The notes: generated by a model from the sequence alone, not told the origin. Counted from the stretch's first letter, positions 51,782 through 61,763 are shown. The stretch is DNA of 64,000 bases from Streptomyces durmitorensis (GCF_023498005.1 NZ_CP097289.1:7192001-7256000); one strand, 5' to 3'. Numbers and translations are program-made.

Positions 51782-52339
51782 TCACGCCGACGGTTCGGCG
51801 GCTGCGGCCACCCACCCCAGCTTGATCTCCTTCTCCGGCTCGGAGGGCTGCAGGTCCCAGCCGAGCGGGGTCGCGGTCCGCACCACGTAGGAGCCGCCGA
51901 CGCCGCGGTAGAACCGCAGCGGAACCACGCACTCCTTGGGCAGCTCCGGGGTCTTGGGGTCCTTCGGGGCCGACAGCTTCTTCGTCCACTTGTCGAGGTG
52001 CTTGTCGACCCGCGCGCGGTAGAAGTCGGCGTCCCCTTCGTGCCGCAGCTCAGGCCAGGTCACGGCCCACAGCGGCCACAGCTCCATGCGGCCGAGGGTC
52101 GCGTCCATGACCTTCTCGAAGCCGCGCTCGTAGCCGGGAATGATGTACGTGAAGATCTCGGTGATCATCGCGATGCCGATGAGGACGATCGCGAACGCCA
52201 GCCACAGCACCCACCACACGGGCAGCACGATCACGGTGGCGATGAACTGGAGCGTCAGCTGCCAGGTGGGCCGGGCGGGCCGGGGCACCCAGCTCTCCGT
52301 GTCGACGGAGCCGAGTGCGGGGTTCCGATACTCATACAT
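51782..52339 (-). CDS. Conserved membrane-associated protein of unknown function
   Basis: 185 residues from the ATG at 52339 with AGAGGA about 9 bases upstream. Two adjacent membrane helices (LTLQFIATVIVLPVWWVLWL and AIVLIGIAMITEIFTYIIP) then a basic soluble domain. No catalytic motif recognised. Confidence 0.7.
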   Translation of the reverse strand: MYEYRNPALGSVDTESWVPRPARPTWQLTLQFIATVIVLPVWWVLWLAFAIVLIGIAMITEIFTYIIPGYERGFEKVMDATLGRMELWPLWAVTWPELRHEGDADFYRARVDKHLDKWTKKLSAPKDPKTPELPKECVVPLRFYRGVGGSYVVRTATPLGWDLQPSEPEKEIKLGWVAAAAEPSA

Positions 52340-52360
52340 GGGACGAGATCCTCTCGCGAA

Positions 52361-52389
52361 GGGCCGGGCGGCACGCAACCGCCCGGCCC
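52361..52389 (-). terminator. Terminator after the protease pair
   Basis: GGGCCGGGCGG and CCGCCCGGCCC make an 11-bp perfect stem with a 7-base loop, 34 bases after the second protease stop. Confidence 0.65.
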
Positions 52390-52422
52390 GGCTCGCCTTG
52401 CGAACCCGCTACTTCGGACCCG

Positions 52423-54009
52423 CTACTTCCGTACGGCGTCGAGCGCGTCGATCATGCCCACGCCGTAGAAGCCGTTCTTGTTCTTGCCGCCCGCGCACAC
52501 CGCGTCGACCTTGCCGTCGCCGTCGATGTCGTACGGATCGGTGCACTTCATGGCGTCGGCCTCGCCGTAGAGCAGCGCCTTCACCGCGGCCGAAGACGCG
52601 TGCGGATGGGCCGACTTGACGAGTGCGGCCACGCCCGCGGCGTGCGGTGACGCCATCGACGTACCCGCCTTGTAGCCGAACTTGCCGCCCGGGAGCGTCG
52701 ACAGGATGCGGCCGTCCGTGGCCGGTGCGTCCGGCGTCTGGAACTTGGTGGAGTCGCCGCCCGGCGCCGCGATGTCGACGACGCCCTGGCCATAGTTCGA
52801 GTACGAGGACTTGATGCCCTTCGCGCCCGTGGCCGAGACGGTCACGACACCCGGAAGCTGCGACGGCAGGTCCAGGCAGTCCGCCGTCTTGATGGTGCGC
52901 GACGTGGGCGTCGTGTCGTCCGGGCTGGAGTCGTCGACGATCTCGTCCTGCGCGAGGTCCGTCTCGGCGTTGCCGGCCGCCGCGACGTTCACCGCGCCCT
53001 TGCGCTCCGCGTACCGGGTGGCCCGCCCGACGGCGTCGACCAGGGCCTTCTGGTCGGCGTCCGTCTTGCAGTTGAACAGCCACGGGTCGGTGTAGTAGCT
53101 GGAGTTGGTGACGTCCACGCCGTGGTCGGCCGCCCACATGAAGCCGCAGACCACGGCCTCCGTGTAGTACATGCCGGTCGCCGGCTCGGCCACCTTCAGG
53201 CTCGCCACCTTCACGCCCGGAGCGACACCGGTGACGCCGGTGCCGTTCTTCGCGGCGGCGATCGTGCCCGCCACGTGCATGCCGTGGTCGCTCTCCCCGG
53301 ACACCGGACGCCATGCGTCGTCCTTCTGCACGGGCACGCCGCCCAGACAGCTCGCGGACGCCTTGGCGTCGAAGTTCGGCGCGATGTCCGGGTGCGTGTC
53401 GTCCACGCCCGAGTCCAGGACGCCGACGGTGACCTTGGAGCTGCCGAGCGACTCCTTGTGGGCTTTGTCCGCCTTGATGGCCGGCAGGTCCCACTGGAGC
53501 GGCTCAAGCTCGTCCTGGCCGGCGCCCGCCTGCCCGGCGGCCTTCTCGGCCTCGGCGGCGGTCAGCGGCCGGTCGGCCTCAAGGGCGTTGTCGGACTGTG
53601 CGGACAGCGGCGCCGTGCGGGTGGCCCCCGCCGACGCGACGCCCTTCGCCTTGCGGATCTTCTTGGCGAAGTCCGCGTCCGACGAGTGGACGACGATCAC
53701 GCCGATCCTGTCGTACGCGATGACGACCTTGCCGCCCGCCTTGGCGATGGCCTTCTTCACGTACGCCGACGTCTTGGCGGACGGTGAACCGCCGTGCCCG
53801 GAGCGGACGTTGACGACATAGCTCATCGACGTGCCGTCCGCGAGCGTCGCGTCCAGGGCGGACCCGACGGACGACACCGGGCCGCCCGGCCGGGACGCGG
53901 CGTCGGGCTGGGCCGACGCCGTGCCCGGCAGGAAGGCGACGGCCGAGGCCACCGCCATGCCGAGCGGGAGTGCGAGCACGCGCCGGGAGCGCGTGAAGGG
54001 TGCGGTCAT
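52423..54009 (-). CDS. Secreted S8 (subtilisin-like) peptidase, second of a tandem pair
   Basis: 528 residues. Signal peptide (TRSRRVLALPLGMAVASAVAFLPGTASA), an inhibitor-type propeptide, then the catalytic triad: Asp in VGVLDSGVDDTHPD, His in DHGMHVAGTIAA, Ser in GTSMASPHAAG, and oxyanion Asn in NVAAAGNAE. Near the end DIDGDGKVD is an EF-hand-like calcium loop. Lies 14 bases after its paralogue. Confidence 0.93.
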   Translation of the reverse strand: MTAPFTRSRRVLALPLGMAVASAVAFLPGTASAQPDAASRPGGPVSSVGSALDATLADGTSMSYVVNVRSGHGGSPSAKTSAYVKKAIAKAGGKVVIAYDRIGVIVVHSSDADFAKKIRKAKGVASAGATRTAPLSAQSDNALEADRPLTAAEAEKAAGQAGAGQDELEPLQWDLPAIKADKAHKESLGSSKVTVGVLDSGVDDTHPDIAPNFDAKASASCLGGVPVQKDDAWRPVSGESDHGMHVAGTIAAAKNGTGVTGVAPGVKVASLKVAEPATGMYYTEAVVCGFMWAADHGVDVTNSSYYTDPWLFNCKTDADQKALVDAVGRATRYAERKGAVNVAAAGNAETDLAQDEIVDDSSPDDTTPTSRTIKTADCLDLPSQLPGVVTVSATGAKGIKSSYSNYGQGVVDIAAPGGDSTKFQTPDAPATDGRILSTLPGGKFGYKAGTSMASPHAAGVAALVKSAHPHASSAAVKALLYGEADAMKCTDPYDIDGDGKVDAVCAGGKNKNGFYGVGMIDALDAVRK

Positions 54010-54023
54010 GGTGTGGATCCCCA

Positions 54024-55556
54024 TCACTTCTTCACGGCGTCGAGCGCGTCGACGATCCCGCTGCCGTAGAAGCCGTTCTTGTTCTTGCCGCCCTCGCAGA
54101 CCGCGTCGACCTTGCCGTCACCGTCCGGGTCGTACGGCTCCGTCGGGCAACCCGGGTTGTCGGCCTGCTTCTTGAGCAGCCGCTGGATCTCGGCGGGGCT
54201 CGCCTTGGGGTGCGTCGACTTCAGGAGCGCGGCCACGCCCGCGGCGTGCGGCGATGCCATCGAGGTGCCCTGCAGCCAGCCGTACTGGTTGCCCGGCATC
54301 GTGGAGAGGATGCGGCCGTTCTTCGACGGGGTGTCGGCCGGGATCTGGTACTTGTCGCCGCCGGGGGCCGCGATGTCGATGACGCCCTTGCCGTACGTGG
54401 AGTAGTACGACTTGAGGTCCTTGACGCCCGTCGCGCTGACCGTGACCACGCCGGGAAGCTGCGTCGGGAGGTCGAAGCACTCGGACGGGTCGATGGTGCG
54501 CGGCACCGGGGTCGAGTCGTCGGGGCTCGAGTCGTCCAGGATCTCGTCGGAGGCGAGGTCGTGGTTGGAGTTGCCCGCCGAGGCGAGGTTCAGGGTGCCC
54601 TTCTTCTGGGCGTACAGCTGGGCGCGGTTGACCGCGTCGACGATGGCCCGCTGGTCCGGGTCGTCCATGCAGTTGTAGAGCCACGGGTCCACGTAGTAGC
54701 TGTTGTTCGTGACCTCGATGCCCTTGTCGGCGGCGAACACGAAGGCGCAGACGACGCTCTCCGGGTAGAACAGCTCGCTGACCGGGTCGGCCACCTTGAT
54801 GCCCGCGACCTTGACGCCGGGAGCGACACCCGCGACGCCCACGCCGTTGCGCGCGGCGGCTATCTCGCCCGCGACGTGCGTGCCGTGGTAGTGGTCCGGC
54901 TTCTCCGGGCGCCAGGCGCCGGGAGAGGTGTCCGCCTTGCCGCCGACGCAGCTCGCCGACTGCGATGCCGAGAAGCTGGGCGCGAGGTCCGGGTGGGTGT
55001 CGTCGACTCCGGTGTCGATGACGCCGACGGTGACCTTCTCGCTGCCCGGGTTGATCTTCGCTGCCTTGTCGGCGCCTATCGCGCGCAGATCCCACTGGTC
55101 GGCCTCGAGCGGCTCGGCGCCCACATCGGCCTGCGCCTTGAGCGACTTGGCCTCGGACTTCGACAGGAGGGTCGGGGCGCCCTCCTCCGTCGTGCCGGCC
55201 GCGGTCAGGGGCGAGGTGCGGGTCGCGCCCGCGGACTGGACCCCCTTGACCTTGCGCAGCTGCTTGCCGAAGTCGGGGTTGGCCGAGTGCGCGACGATGA
55301 CGCCGATCTTCGGGTACGCGACGACGACGGAGCCGTCCGCCCTGGCGATCGCCTTCTTGACGTACGCGATCGTCTTGGAGTCCGTACGGGTGTTGACGAC
55401 ATACGCGAGCTTCGGGGCCTCGGCCTTCGCCGACGCGGTGGCGGGGGCGTCGGGGGCCGCGGTCGCGACACCGGGAGCGAAGCCGACCGACGCCGCGAGC
55501 GCGATGCCGAGGGGCACGGTGAGCGCGATGCGACGTCTGGAACGCAGATGAGCCAT
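54024..55556 (-). CDS. Secreted S8 (subtilisin-like) peptidase, first of a tandem pair
   Basis: 510 residues. Signal peptide (RSRRRIALTVPLGIALAASVGF), propeptide ending around GAEPLEADQWDL, triad Asp in VGVIDTGVDDTHPD, His in YHGTHVAGEIAA, Ser in GTSMASPHAAG; oxyanion Asn in NLASAGNSN. A calcium-like loop DPDGDGKVD lies near the C-terminus, as in its paralogue. Start ATG at 55556. A strong inverted repeat lies upstream. Confidence 0.94.
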   Translation of the reverse strand: MAHLRSRRRIALTVPLGIALAASVGFAPGVATAAPDAPATASAKAEAPKLAYVVNTRTDSKTIAYVKKAIARADGSVVVAYPKIGVIVAHSANPDFGKQLRKVKGVQSAGATRTSPLTAAGTTEEGAPTLLSKSEAKSLKAQADVGAEPLEADQWDLRAIGADKAAKINPGSEKVTVGVIDTGVDDTHPDLAPSFSASQSASCVGGKADTSPGAWRPEKPDHYHGTHVAGEIAAARNGVGVAGVAPGVKVAGIKVADPVSELFYPESVVCAFVFAADKGIEVTNNSYYVDPWLYNCMDDPDQRAIVDAVNRAQLYAQKKGTLNLASAGNSNHDLASDEILDDSSPDDSTPVPRTIDPSECFDLPTQLPGVVTVSATGVKDLKSYYSTYGKGVIDIAAPGGDKYQIPADTPSKNGRILSTMPGNQYGWLQGTSMASPHAAGVAALLKSTHPKASPAEIQRLLKKQADNPGCPTEPYDPDGDGKVDAVCEGGKNKNGFYGSGIVDALDAVKK

Positions 55557-55585
55557 GGGGTCTCCACATCATCCGGATACGTGAA

Positions 55586-55614
55586 CTGCCCGAACACATC
55601 TAGTGATCGGGCAG
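55586..55614 (-). promoter_or_regulatory. Inverted repeat upstream of the protease pair
   Basis: CTGCCCGA (55586-55593) and TCGGGCAG (55607-55614), an 8-bp stem with 13-base spacing, 30-58 bases before the first protease start. Operator or leader hairpin. The rest of the 328-base gap to the DUF485 gene shows nothing more. Confidence 0.5.
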
Positions 55615-55884
55615 GTACATGACGGGGCGTGCAGGGTGAAGCTATCCCCAGAACTCCCAGGCCAGCAATGGATTCCGGAAGAAAGCAGTACGTCTCGCCG
55701 CGCCGGGCGTGCCGCCGTGACGTTGAACAAGTAACGGAAGCAACATCGACCCCTGTCGGATCACGTCCTGTGGCCTTAGCATCGCCATCCGTGGCTCACG
55801 TGATCCGCGTCACTGCCGGACCAGAGAGAGCCCATGGATCAGCTGTCCGTCCCCACCGCACCCGCACCACGAGGAGAAGACTCC

Positions 55885-56253
55885 GTGGCCCCCGATGCAT
55901 CCCCACCGTCCAAGGACGGAGAAGCCCCCGCTCCCCATGCGCCGTCCACGGAAGAATTCCTCCAGGAGCAAGCGAGCCCCGAGTTCGGTGAACTCCGCAA
56001 GGCGCACCGCTCCTTCGCCTTCCCGCTGACCGTCGCCTTCATCGTCTGGTACCTGGCGTACGTGCTGCTCTCGAACTACGCGGGCGACTTCATGGGCACC
56101 AAGCTGTTCGGCAACATCAATGTCGCCCTGGTCCTCGGTCTCGCACAGTTCCTGACCACGTTCCTCATCGCCTGGTTCTACTCGCGCCACGCGGCTGCGA
56201 AGCTCGACCCCAAGGCCGAGGCCATCAAGTCCCGTATGGAGGGCGGCGCATGA
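55885..56253 (+). CDS. DUF485 membrane protein, ActP partner
   Basis: 122 residues from the GTG at 55885, which has GAGGAG 8 bases upstream; the ATG at 55834 is a less likely start. The DUF485 core FGELRKAHRSFAFPLTVAFIVWYLAYVLLSNYA, then NINVALVLGLAQFLTTFLIAW (two helices) is intact. Overlaps the symporter start by ATGA, which in acetate-uptake operons is the standard pairing. Confidence 0.9.
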   Translation: MAPDASPPSKDGEAPAPHAPSTEEFLQEQASPEFGELRKAHRSFAFPLTVAFIVWYLAYVLLSNYAGDFMGTKLFGNINVALVLGLAQFLTTFLIAWFYSRHAAAKLDPKAEAIKSRMEGGA

Positions 56254-57884
56254 GCCCCGCGCTGAACACCACAGTCCTGGCCGCGACGTCCGACGCCTCC
56301 GAGCACCGGGCGCTGATCATCAGCCTCTTCGCGGCCTTCGTCGTCGCGACCCTCTTCATCACCGTCTGGGCGGGGCGCCAGACCAAGAGCGCCGCCGACT
56401 TCTACGCGGGCGGCCGCCAGTTCACCGGCTTCCAGAACGGCCTGGCGATCTCCGGCGACTACATGTCCGCCGCGTCCTTCCTCGGCATCGCGGGCGCCAT
56501 CGCGCTCTTCGGGTACGACGGCTTCCTCTACTCCATCGGCTTCCTGGTCGCCTGGCTGGTGGCGCTCCTCCTGGTCGCCGAGCCGCTGCGCAACTCAGGC
56601 CGCTACACGATGGGCGACGTCCTGGCCTATCGCATGCGCCAGCGTCCGGTGCGCACGGCCGCGGGCACCTCCACGATCGTCGTCTCGATCTTCTACCTGC
56701 TCGCGCAGATGGCGGGCGCCGGTGTCCTGGTCTCGCTGCTGCTCGGCATCACCAGCGACGCGGGCAAGATTCTGATCGTCGCCCTCGTCGGCGTCCTGAT
56801 GATCGTCTACGTCACCATCGGCGGCATGAAGGGCACCACGTGGGTGCAGATGGTCAAGGCCGTGCTGCTCATCGCGGGCACCGTGCTGATCACCTTCCTG
56901 ATCCTCCTGAAGTTCAACTTCAACGTCTCCGACCTGCTCGGCACCGCCGCCTCCAACAGCGGCAAGGGCTCGGCCTTCCTGGAGCCCGGTCTCAAGTACG
57001 GCGCGAGCGGCACCTCGAAGCTGGACTTCATCTCGCTCGGCATCGCCTTGGTGCTCGGCACGGCGGGACTGCCGCACATCCTGATCCGCTTCTACACGGT
57101 GCCGACCTCCAAGGCCGCGCGTAAGTCCGTGAACTGGGCGATCGGCATCATCGGCTCCTTCTACCTGATGACGATCGTCCTCGGCTTCGGCGCCGCCGCC
57201 CTGCTCAAGCCCGGCGACATCATCGCCTCGAACAAGGCGGGCAACACCGCGGCGCCGCTCGCCGCCCTGGAGATCGGCGGCGGTGGCGACTCCACCGGCG
57301 GCGCGCTCCTGCTCGCCGTGATCTCGGCGGTCGCCTTCGCCACGATCCTCGCGGTCGTCGCCGGTCTGACCCTCGCCTCGTCCTCGTCGTTCGCGCACGA
57401 CATCTACGCCAACGTCATCAAGAAGGGCAAGGCCACCGAGAAGGAGGAGATGAAGGCCGCTCGCTGGTCGACCGTCTTCATCGGCATCGTCTCCATCGCG
57501 CTCGGCGCCCTGGCCCGTGACCTCAACGTGGCGGGCCTGGTCGCCCTCGCCTTCGCCGTCGCGGCCTCCGCGAACCTGCCGACGATCCTCTACAGCCTCT
57601 TCTGGAAGCGGTTCACCACGCAGGGCGCGCTCTGGTCCATCTACGGCGGACTCGTGGCCGCGGTCGGCCTGGTGCTGTTCTCGCCGGTCGTCTCGGGCAA
57701 GCCCACCTCGATGTTCCCCGACGCGAACTTCGACTTCTTCCCGCTGGAGAACCCGGGCCTGATCTCCATCCCGCTGGGCTTCCTGCTCGGCTGGCTCGGC
57801 ACGGTGCTGTCGAAGGAGGAGCCCGACAAGGGCAAGTACGCGGAGCTGGAGGTACGGTCCCTCACGGGTACCGGAGCCCACTGA
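56250..57884 (+). CDS. actP: Cation/acetate symporter
   Basis: 544 residues, about 13 helices of the sodium:solute symporter family. DFYAGGRQFTGFQNGLAISGDYMSAASFLGIAGAIALFGYDG near the N-terminus (split in parts) is the ActP signature; PHILIRFYTVPTSKAARKSV follows in the middle. Imports acetate or pyruvate with sodium or protons. A 16-bp-stem terminator follows. Confidence 0.93.
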   Translation: MSPALNTTVLAATSDASEHRALIISLFAAFVVATLFITVWAGRQTKSAADFYAGGRQFTGFQNGLAISGDYMSAASFLGIAGAIALFGYDGFLYSIGFLVAWLVALLLVAEPLRNSGRYTMGDVLAYRMRQRPVRTAAGTSTIVVSIFYLLAQMAGAGVLVSLLLGITSDAGKILIVALVGVLMIVYVTIGGMKGTTWVQMVKAVLLIAGTVLITFLILLKFNFNVSDLLGTAASNSGKGSAFLEPGLKYGASGTSKLDFISLGIALVLGTAGLPHILIRFYTVPTSKAARKSVNWAIGIIGSFYLMTIVLGFGAAALLKPGDIIASNKAGNTAAPLAALEIGGGGDSTGGALLLAVISAVAFATILAVVAGLTLASSSSFAHDIYANVIKKGKATEKEEMKAARWSTVFIGIVSIALGALARDLNVAGLVALAFAVAASANLPTILYSLFWKRFTTQGALWSIYGGLVAAVGLVLFSPVVSGKPTSMFPDANFDFFPLENPGLISIPLGFLLGWLGTVLSKEEPDKGKYAELEVRSLTGTGAH

Positions 57885-57906
57885 TCCCCTCTGAATGTGC
57901 AGGTCA

Positions 57907-57951
57907 GCGGCCGCGTCGTAGATCGTTGGTAGATCTCTACGACGCGGCCGC
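57907..57951 (+). terminator. Terminator after actP
   Basis: GCGGCCGCGTCGTAGA (57907-57922) pairs with TCTACGACGCGGCCGC (57936-57951), a perfect 16-bp stem with a 13-base loop. Confidence 0.75.
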
Positions 57952-58054
57952 ACCGCTCCTCGTGGGATCGGGCCCCCGTCGATGTCAGTCCCGTCACGTA
58001 GGCTCGTGGTATCTGAACCGGACAGGCTGAATCAGGATCAGGGAGGGGGCCCAC

Positions 58055-59062
58055 GTGCTCATCGACACTTATGGCCGAGTGGCCACCGATCTGCGGGTTT
58101 CGCTGACCGACAAGTGCAACCTGCGGTGCACGTACTGCATGCCTGAGGAAGGCCTGCAGTGGCTGTCCAAGTCCGAGTTGCTCAGCGACGACGAGATCGT
58201 GCGTCTCGTCCGGATCGCCGTGACGCAGCTCGGCATCACCGAGGTCCGCTTCACCGGCGGCGAGCCGCTCCTGCGCCCCGGTCTGGTGGGCATCGTCGAG
58301 CGCTGCGCCCAGCTGGAGCCGCGCCCCAAGATGTCCCTGACGACGAACGGCATCGGTCTCAAGCGCACCGCCGCCGCCCTCAAGGCCGCGGGCCTCGACC
58401 GGGTCAACGTCTCCCTGGACACGCTGCGCCCCGACGTCTTCAAGACCCTCACCCGCCGTGACCGCCACAAGGACGTCCTGGACGGTCTCGAGGCGGCCCG
58501 TGACGCGGGCCTGACCCCGGTCAAGGTGAACACGGTCCTGATGCCGGGCCTGAACGACGACGAGGCCCCGGACCTCCTCGCCTGGGCCGTCGAGAACGAC
58601 TACGAACTGCGTTTCATCGAGCAGATGCCCCTGGACGCCCAGCACGGCTGGAAGCGCGACGGAATGATCACTGCCGGTGACATCCTGAAGTCTTTGCGTA
58701 CGCGCTTCGAGCTCACCGAAGAGGGCTCCGGCGAGCGCGGCTCCGCGCCGGCCGAGCGCTGGGTCGTGGACGGCGGGCCGCATCGCGTCGGCGTCATCGC
58801 CTCCGTCACCCGCCCGTTCTGCTCGGCCTGCGACCGCACCCGGCTCACGGCCGACGGCCAGGTCCGCACCTGCCTGTTCGCCACCGAGGAGACCGACCTG
58901 CGGGCGGCTCTGCGGGCCAATGGGGAGGGCAGCGAGGCCGGTTCGGACGAGGAGATCGCGCGCATATGGAAGCTCGCGATGTGGGGCAAGAAGGCGGGCT
59001 CGGGCCTCGACGACCCGACGTTCCTGCAGCCCGAGCGCCCGATGTCGGCGATCGGCGGCTAG
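58055..59062 (+). CDS. moaA: GTP 3',8-cyclase
   Basis: 335 residues from a GTG start. Radical-SAM cluster CNLRCTYC in LRVSLTDKCNLRCTYCMP; C-terminal second cluster CSACDRTRLTADGQVRTCLF; it ends in G-G as required for activity. First step of molybdenum-cofactor synthesis. Its TAG overlaps the TAG of the convergent next gene (CTAG). Confidence 0.95.
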   Translation: MLIDTYGRVATDLRVSLTDKCNLRCTYCMPEEGLQWLSKSELLSDDEIVRLVRIAVTQLGITEVRFTGGEPLLRPGLVGIVERCAQLEPRPKMSLTTNGIGLKRTAAALKAAGLDRVNVSLDTLRPDVFKTLTRRDRHKDVLDGLEAARDAGLTPVKVNTVLMPGLNDDEAPDLLAWAVENDYELRFIEQMPLDAQHGWKRDGMITAGDILKSLRTRFELTEEGSGERGSAPAERWVVDGGPHRVGVIASVTRPFCSACDRTRLTADGQVRTCLFATEETDLRAALRANGEGSEAGSDEEIARIWKLAMWGKKAGSGLDDPTFLQPERPMSAIGG

Positions 59063-59274
59063 CCCTCCGGGGCTTCCCAGTCGGCCAGCGGCACGGTGTC
59101 CTTCAACATGCCGCGCACACCGAGGAATTGGGAGAGGTGCTCGCGGTGTTCCTCACATGCGAGCCACGTCTTGCGGCGCTCCGGAGTGTGGATCTTCGGG
59201 TTGTTCCACGCGAGCACCCACACGGCGTCGGCGCGGCAGCCCTTGGCGGAACAGATCGGTGTTTCGTCACTCAC
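59059..59274 (-). CDS. Small Cys/His conserved protein
   Basis: 71 residues: CSAKGC near the N-terminus and CEEHREHL in the middle suggest a zinc site. WNNPKIH and TPERRKTWLACEEH are the conserved patches. Convergent with moaA. Function unknown. Confidence 0.75.
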   Translation of the reverse strand: MSDETPICSAKGCRADAVWVLAWNNPKIHTPERRKTWLACEEHREHLSQFLGVRGMLKDTVPLADWEAPEG

Positions 59275-59463
59275 AGATAACGTCCAAGTGCGTTCAAAAC
59301 AAGGCGACGCCGAGCAGCCACGGGGGGAGCTGCCCGGCGTCGGTCTGTCGCTCCGACGGGGGATGCGGAGCGCGTACGAAGTATGTCATGGGGGACCCGC
59401 TGCCTGGCACCGGAACTACATGATTGATCTGAGCTTTTCTTGAGCTTGGCGCAACGTCGACGG

Positions 59464-59853
59464 TCAGTTCTGGTGGCCCGACGGAGCGTTGGGCTCGCCC
59501 CGCGCGGGGCCCGTGCCGGCTTCCGGGACGGGTTCCGCGGACTCGTCGCGCGCGACGGGCGGCGCGAGCATCGGCCGGGACGGCGCCGGTACGAAGGTCG
59601 ACGGCAGTGAAGGAGTGTTCTCCCTGCCGGCGTTGGCGATCACCACGGAGACGTACGGCAGGAGGATGCCGAGCACCAGTGCGACGAAAGCAACGTGCCG
59701 CTCGACGTTCCACAGCACCGCCGCGGCAATGACCGAAAGCGTACGGATCGACATCGAGATCACGTACCGTCGCTGCCGGCCGCGCACGTCGTCCTCGAGT
59801 CCCTGCCGGGCCCCTGTGATCCGGAAGACCTGGGCGCCGCTCTGCTTCCGCAT
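59464..59853 (-). CDS. DUF3099 membrane protein
   Basis: 129 residues from the ATG at 59853 (seven codons upstream also open). Basic N-terminus FRITGARQGLEDDVRGRQRRYVISM then two helices (IRTLSVIAAAVLWN; HVAFVALVLGILLPYVSVVIAN) and a Pro-rich tail. Family pattern as in DUF3099. Confidence 0.82.
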   Translation of the reverse strand: MRKQSGAQVFRITGARQGLEDDVRGRQRRYVISMSIRTLSVIAAAVLWNVERHVAFVALVLGILLPYVSVVIANAGRENTPSLPSTFVPAPSRPMLAPPVARDESAEPVPEAGTGPARGEPNAPSGHQN

Positions 59854-60068
59854 CACATTCCACCGCCTGCTCACAAGAAGCCGGGCACTCCCCGGCCCGG
59901 ACCCGCTCCACGTTACGCCGGGGCTGCGCAGCCTTCGAGACCGGGGCAGGTTGCTTCTCGGTGTCCTGACTGCGTCATGCCACGTATGGGGGTGCCCGAC
60001 ATGCGCCGTATGGAGGATCGGCCGACACTGACCGTAATGCTCATGTTGAGCCGGATGAGGAGGCAGCT

Positions 60069-60344
60069 ATGAGCTGGTTGTGGGCCATCGTCGTCGGATT
60101 CGTGCTGGGGCTTATCGCCAAGGCGATCCTGCCCGGAAAGCAGCACAGTCCGCTCTGGCTGACCACGATCTTCGGCATCATCGGTGCGATCATCGGCAAC
60201 TCGCTTGCCTCTGGATTCGGCATCGATGACACCAAGGGCATCGACTGGGGCCGGCACGCCCTCCAGCTGGTGGCGGCCCTCGTCGTCGTGGGCGTCGGAG
60301 ACATGGCGTACAAGATGATCAAGGGCAACAAACAGCAGGCCTGA
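60069..60344 (+). CDS. GlsB/YeaQ/YmgE family stress-response membrane protein
   Basis: 91 residues, three helices rich in Gly (IVVGFVLGLIAKAILPG; TIFGIIGAIIGNSLASGFG; ALQLVAALVVVGVGDMAYK). A perfect AGGAGG precedes the ATG. Expected stress-inducible. Confidence 0.88.
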   Translation: MSWLWAIVVGFVLGLIAKAILPGKQHSPLWLTTIFGIIGAIIGNSLASGFGIDDTKGIDWGRHALQLVAALVVVGVGDMAYKMIKGNKQQA

Positions 60345-60365
60345 CCTGCGAGTACGCGGCATGCG

Positions 60366-60397
60366 AGAGGGGCCGGTCCGGGTGGGCCGGCCCCTCT
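60366..60397. terminator. Bidirectional terminator
   Basis: AGAGGGGCCGG and CCGGCCCCTCT, 11-bp stem and 10-base loop, between the GlsB-family gene and the convergent tyrS. Confidence 0.8.
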
Positions 60398-60419
60398 GAC
60401 GCGTCTGCGGGAACGCGGG

Positions 60420-61688
60420 TCAGCCCGCGGTGACCTCGACCGCCGCCAGGTTCTTCTTGCCCCGGCGGAGCACCAGCCAGCGGCCGTGCAGGAGCTCGTC
60501 GCGGGACGGTACGGCGTCCTCGGAGGCGACCTTCGCGTTGTTCACGTAGGCACCGCCCTCCTTGACCGTGCGCCGGGCCGCGGACTTGCTGGCCACCAGG
60601 CCGACCTCCGCGAGGAGGTCCACCACCGGGCCGAGCTCGGCGACCTGGACGCGCGGCAGCTCGGAGAGGGCCGCGCTCAGCGTCGCCTCGTCGAGGTCGC
60701 CGAGCTCCCCCTGGCCGAACAGCGCCTTGGACGCGGCGATGACCGCGGCGCACTGGTCGGCGCCGTGCACCAGCGTCGTCAGCTCCTCGGCGAGCGCGCG
60801 CTGGGCCGCACGGGCCTGCGGACGCTCCTCGGTGAGCTTCTCGAGCTCTTCGAGCTCCTCGCGGGACTTGAAGCTGAGGATGCGCGAGTACGTCGAGACG
60901 TCCCGGTCGTCCACGTTCAGCCAGAACTGGTAGAAGGCGTACGGCGTGGTCATCTCCGGGTCGAGCCAGACGGCGCCGCTCTCGGACTTGCCGAACTTGG
61001 TGCCGTCCGCCTTGACCATCAGCGGCGTGCCGACGGCGTGCACCGTGGCGTCCGGCTCCAGGCGGTGGATCAGGTCGATGCCCGCCGTGAGGTTGCCCCA
61101 CTGGTCGCTGCCGCCGGACTGCAGCGTGCAGCCGTAGCGCCGGTAGAGCTCCAGGAAGTCCATGCCCTGCAGCAGCTGGTAGCTGAACTCCGTGTACGAG
61201 ATGCCCTCCTGGGACTCCAGGCGCCGGGCCACGGAGTCCTTGGTCAGCATCTTGTTCACGCGGAAGTGCTTGCCGATGTCCCGCAGGAACTCGATCGCGG
61301 ACATCCCCGCGGTCCAGTCCAGGTTGTTGACCATCAGCGCGGCGTTCTCGCCCTCGAAGGACAGGAACGGCTCGATCTGCGAGCGAAGCCGGGCCACCCA
61401 GTTCGCGATCGTCTCCGGGTCGTTCAGGGTGCGCTCGGCCGTCGGCCGCGGGTCACCGATCTGGCCCGTGGCGCCGCCGACCAGCGCGAGCGGGCGGTGC
61501 CCGGCCTGCTGGAGGCGGCGGACCGTGAGGACCTGCACCAGGTGTCCGACGTGCAGGCTGGCCGCGGTGGGGTCGAAGCCGCAATAGAACGTGACGGGGC
61601 CGTCCGCGAGCGCCTTGCGCAGTGCATCTTCGTCCGTGGACAGGGCGAAAAGCCCGCGCCACTTCAGCTCGTCGACGATGTCCGTCAC
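60420..61688 (-). CDS. tyrS: Tyrosyl-tRNA synthetase
   Basis: 422 residues from a GTG with GGAG upstream. Class-I signature HVGH (in [10 protein letters not shown]) and the second loop [11 protein letters not shown]; tyrosine site GFDPTA. C-terminal S4-like RNA domain ([21 protein letters not shown]). Separated from tldE by a terminator. Confidence 0.96.
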   Translation of the reverse strand: MTDIVDELKWRGLFALSTDEDALRKALADGPVTFYCGFDPTAASLHVGHLVQVLTVRRLQQAGHRPLALVGGATGQIGDPRPTAERTLNDPETIANWVARLRSQIEPFLSFEGENAALMVNNLDWTAGMSAIEFLRDIGKHFRVNKMLTKDSVARRLESQEGISYTEFSYQLLQGMDFLELYRRYGCTLQSGGSDQWGNLTAGIDLIHRLEPDATVHAVGTPLMVKADGTKFGKSESGAVWLDPEMTTPYAFYQFWLNVDDRDVSTYSRILSFKSREELEELEKLTEERPQARAAQRALAEELTTLVHGADQCAAVIAASKALFGQGELGDLDEATLSAALSELPRVQVAELGPVVDLLAEVGLVASKSAARRTVKEGGAYVNNAKVASEDAVPSRDELLHGRWLVLRRGKKNLAAVEVTAG

Positions 61689-61725
61689 GGTCTTGTGTCT
61701 CCTTGAAAGGCTTCTGGGAAAAGCT

Positions 61726-61753
61726 CTGGCCGGTACCGGTTGGTACCGGCCAG
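61726..61753 (-). terminator. Terminator between tldE and tyrS
   Basis: CTGGCCGGTACC and GGTACCGGCCAG, 12-bp stem with a GGTT loop, in the 75-base gap. Confidence 0.75.
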
Positions 61754-61763
61754 TCTATGGGCG

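Noticed and set aside
48915..51890. Another ~990-codon plus-strand frame
   Set aside because: Antisense to CopD and the CoA-transferase, with low-complexity Arg/Gly-rich translation and no motif.
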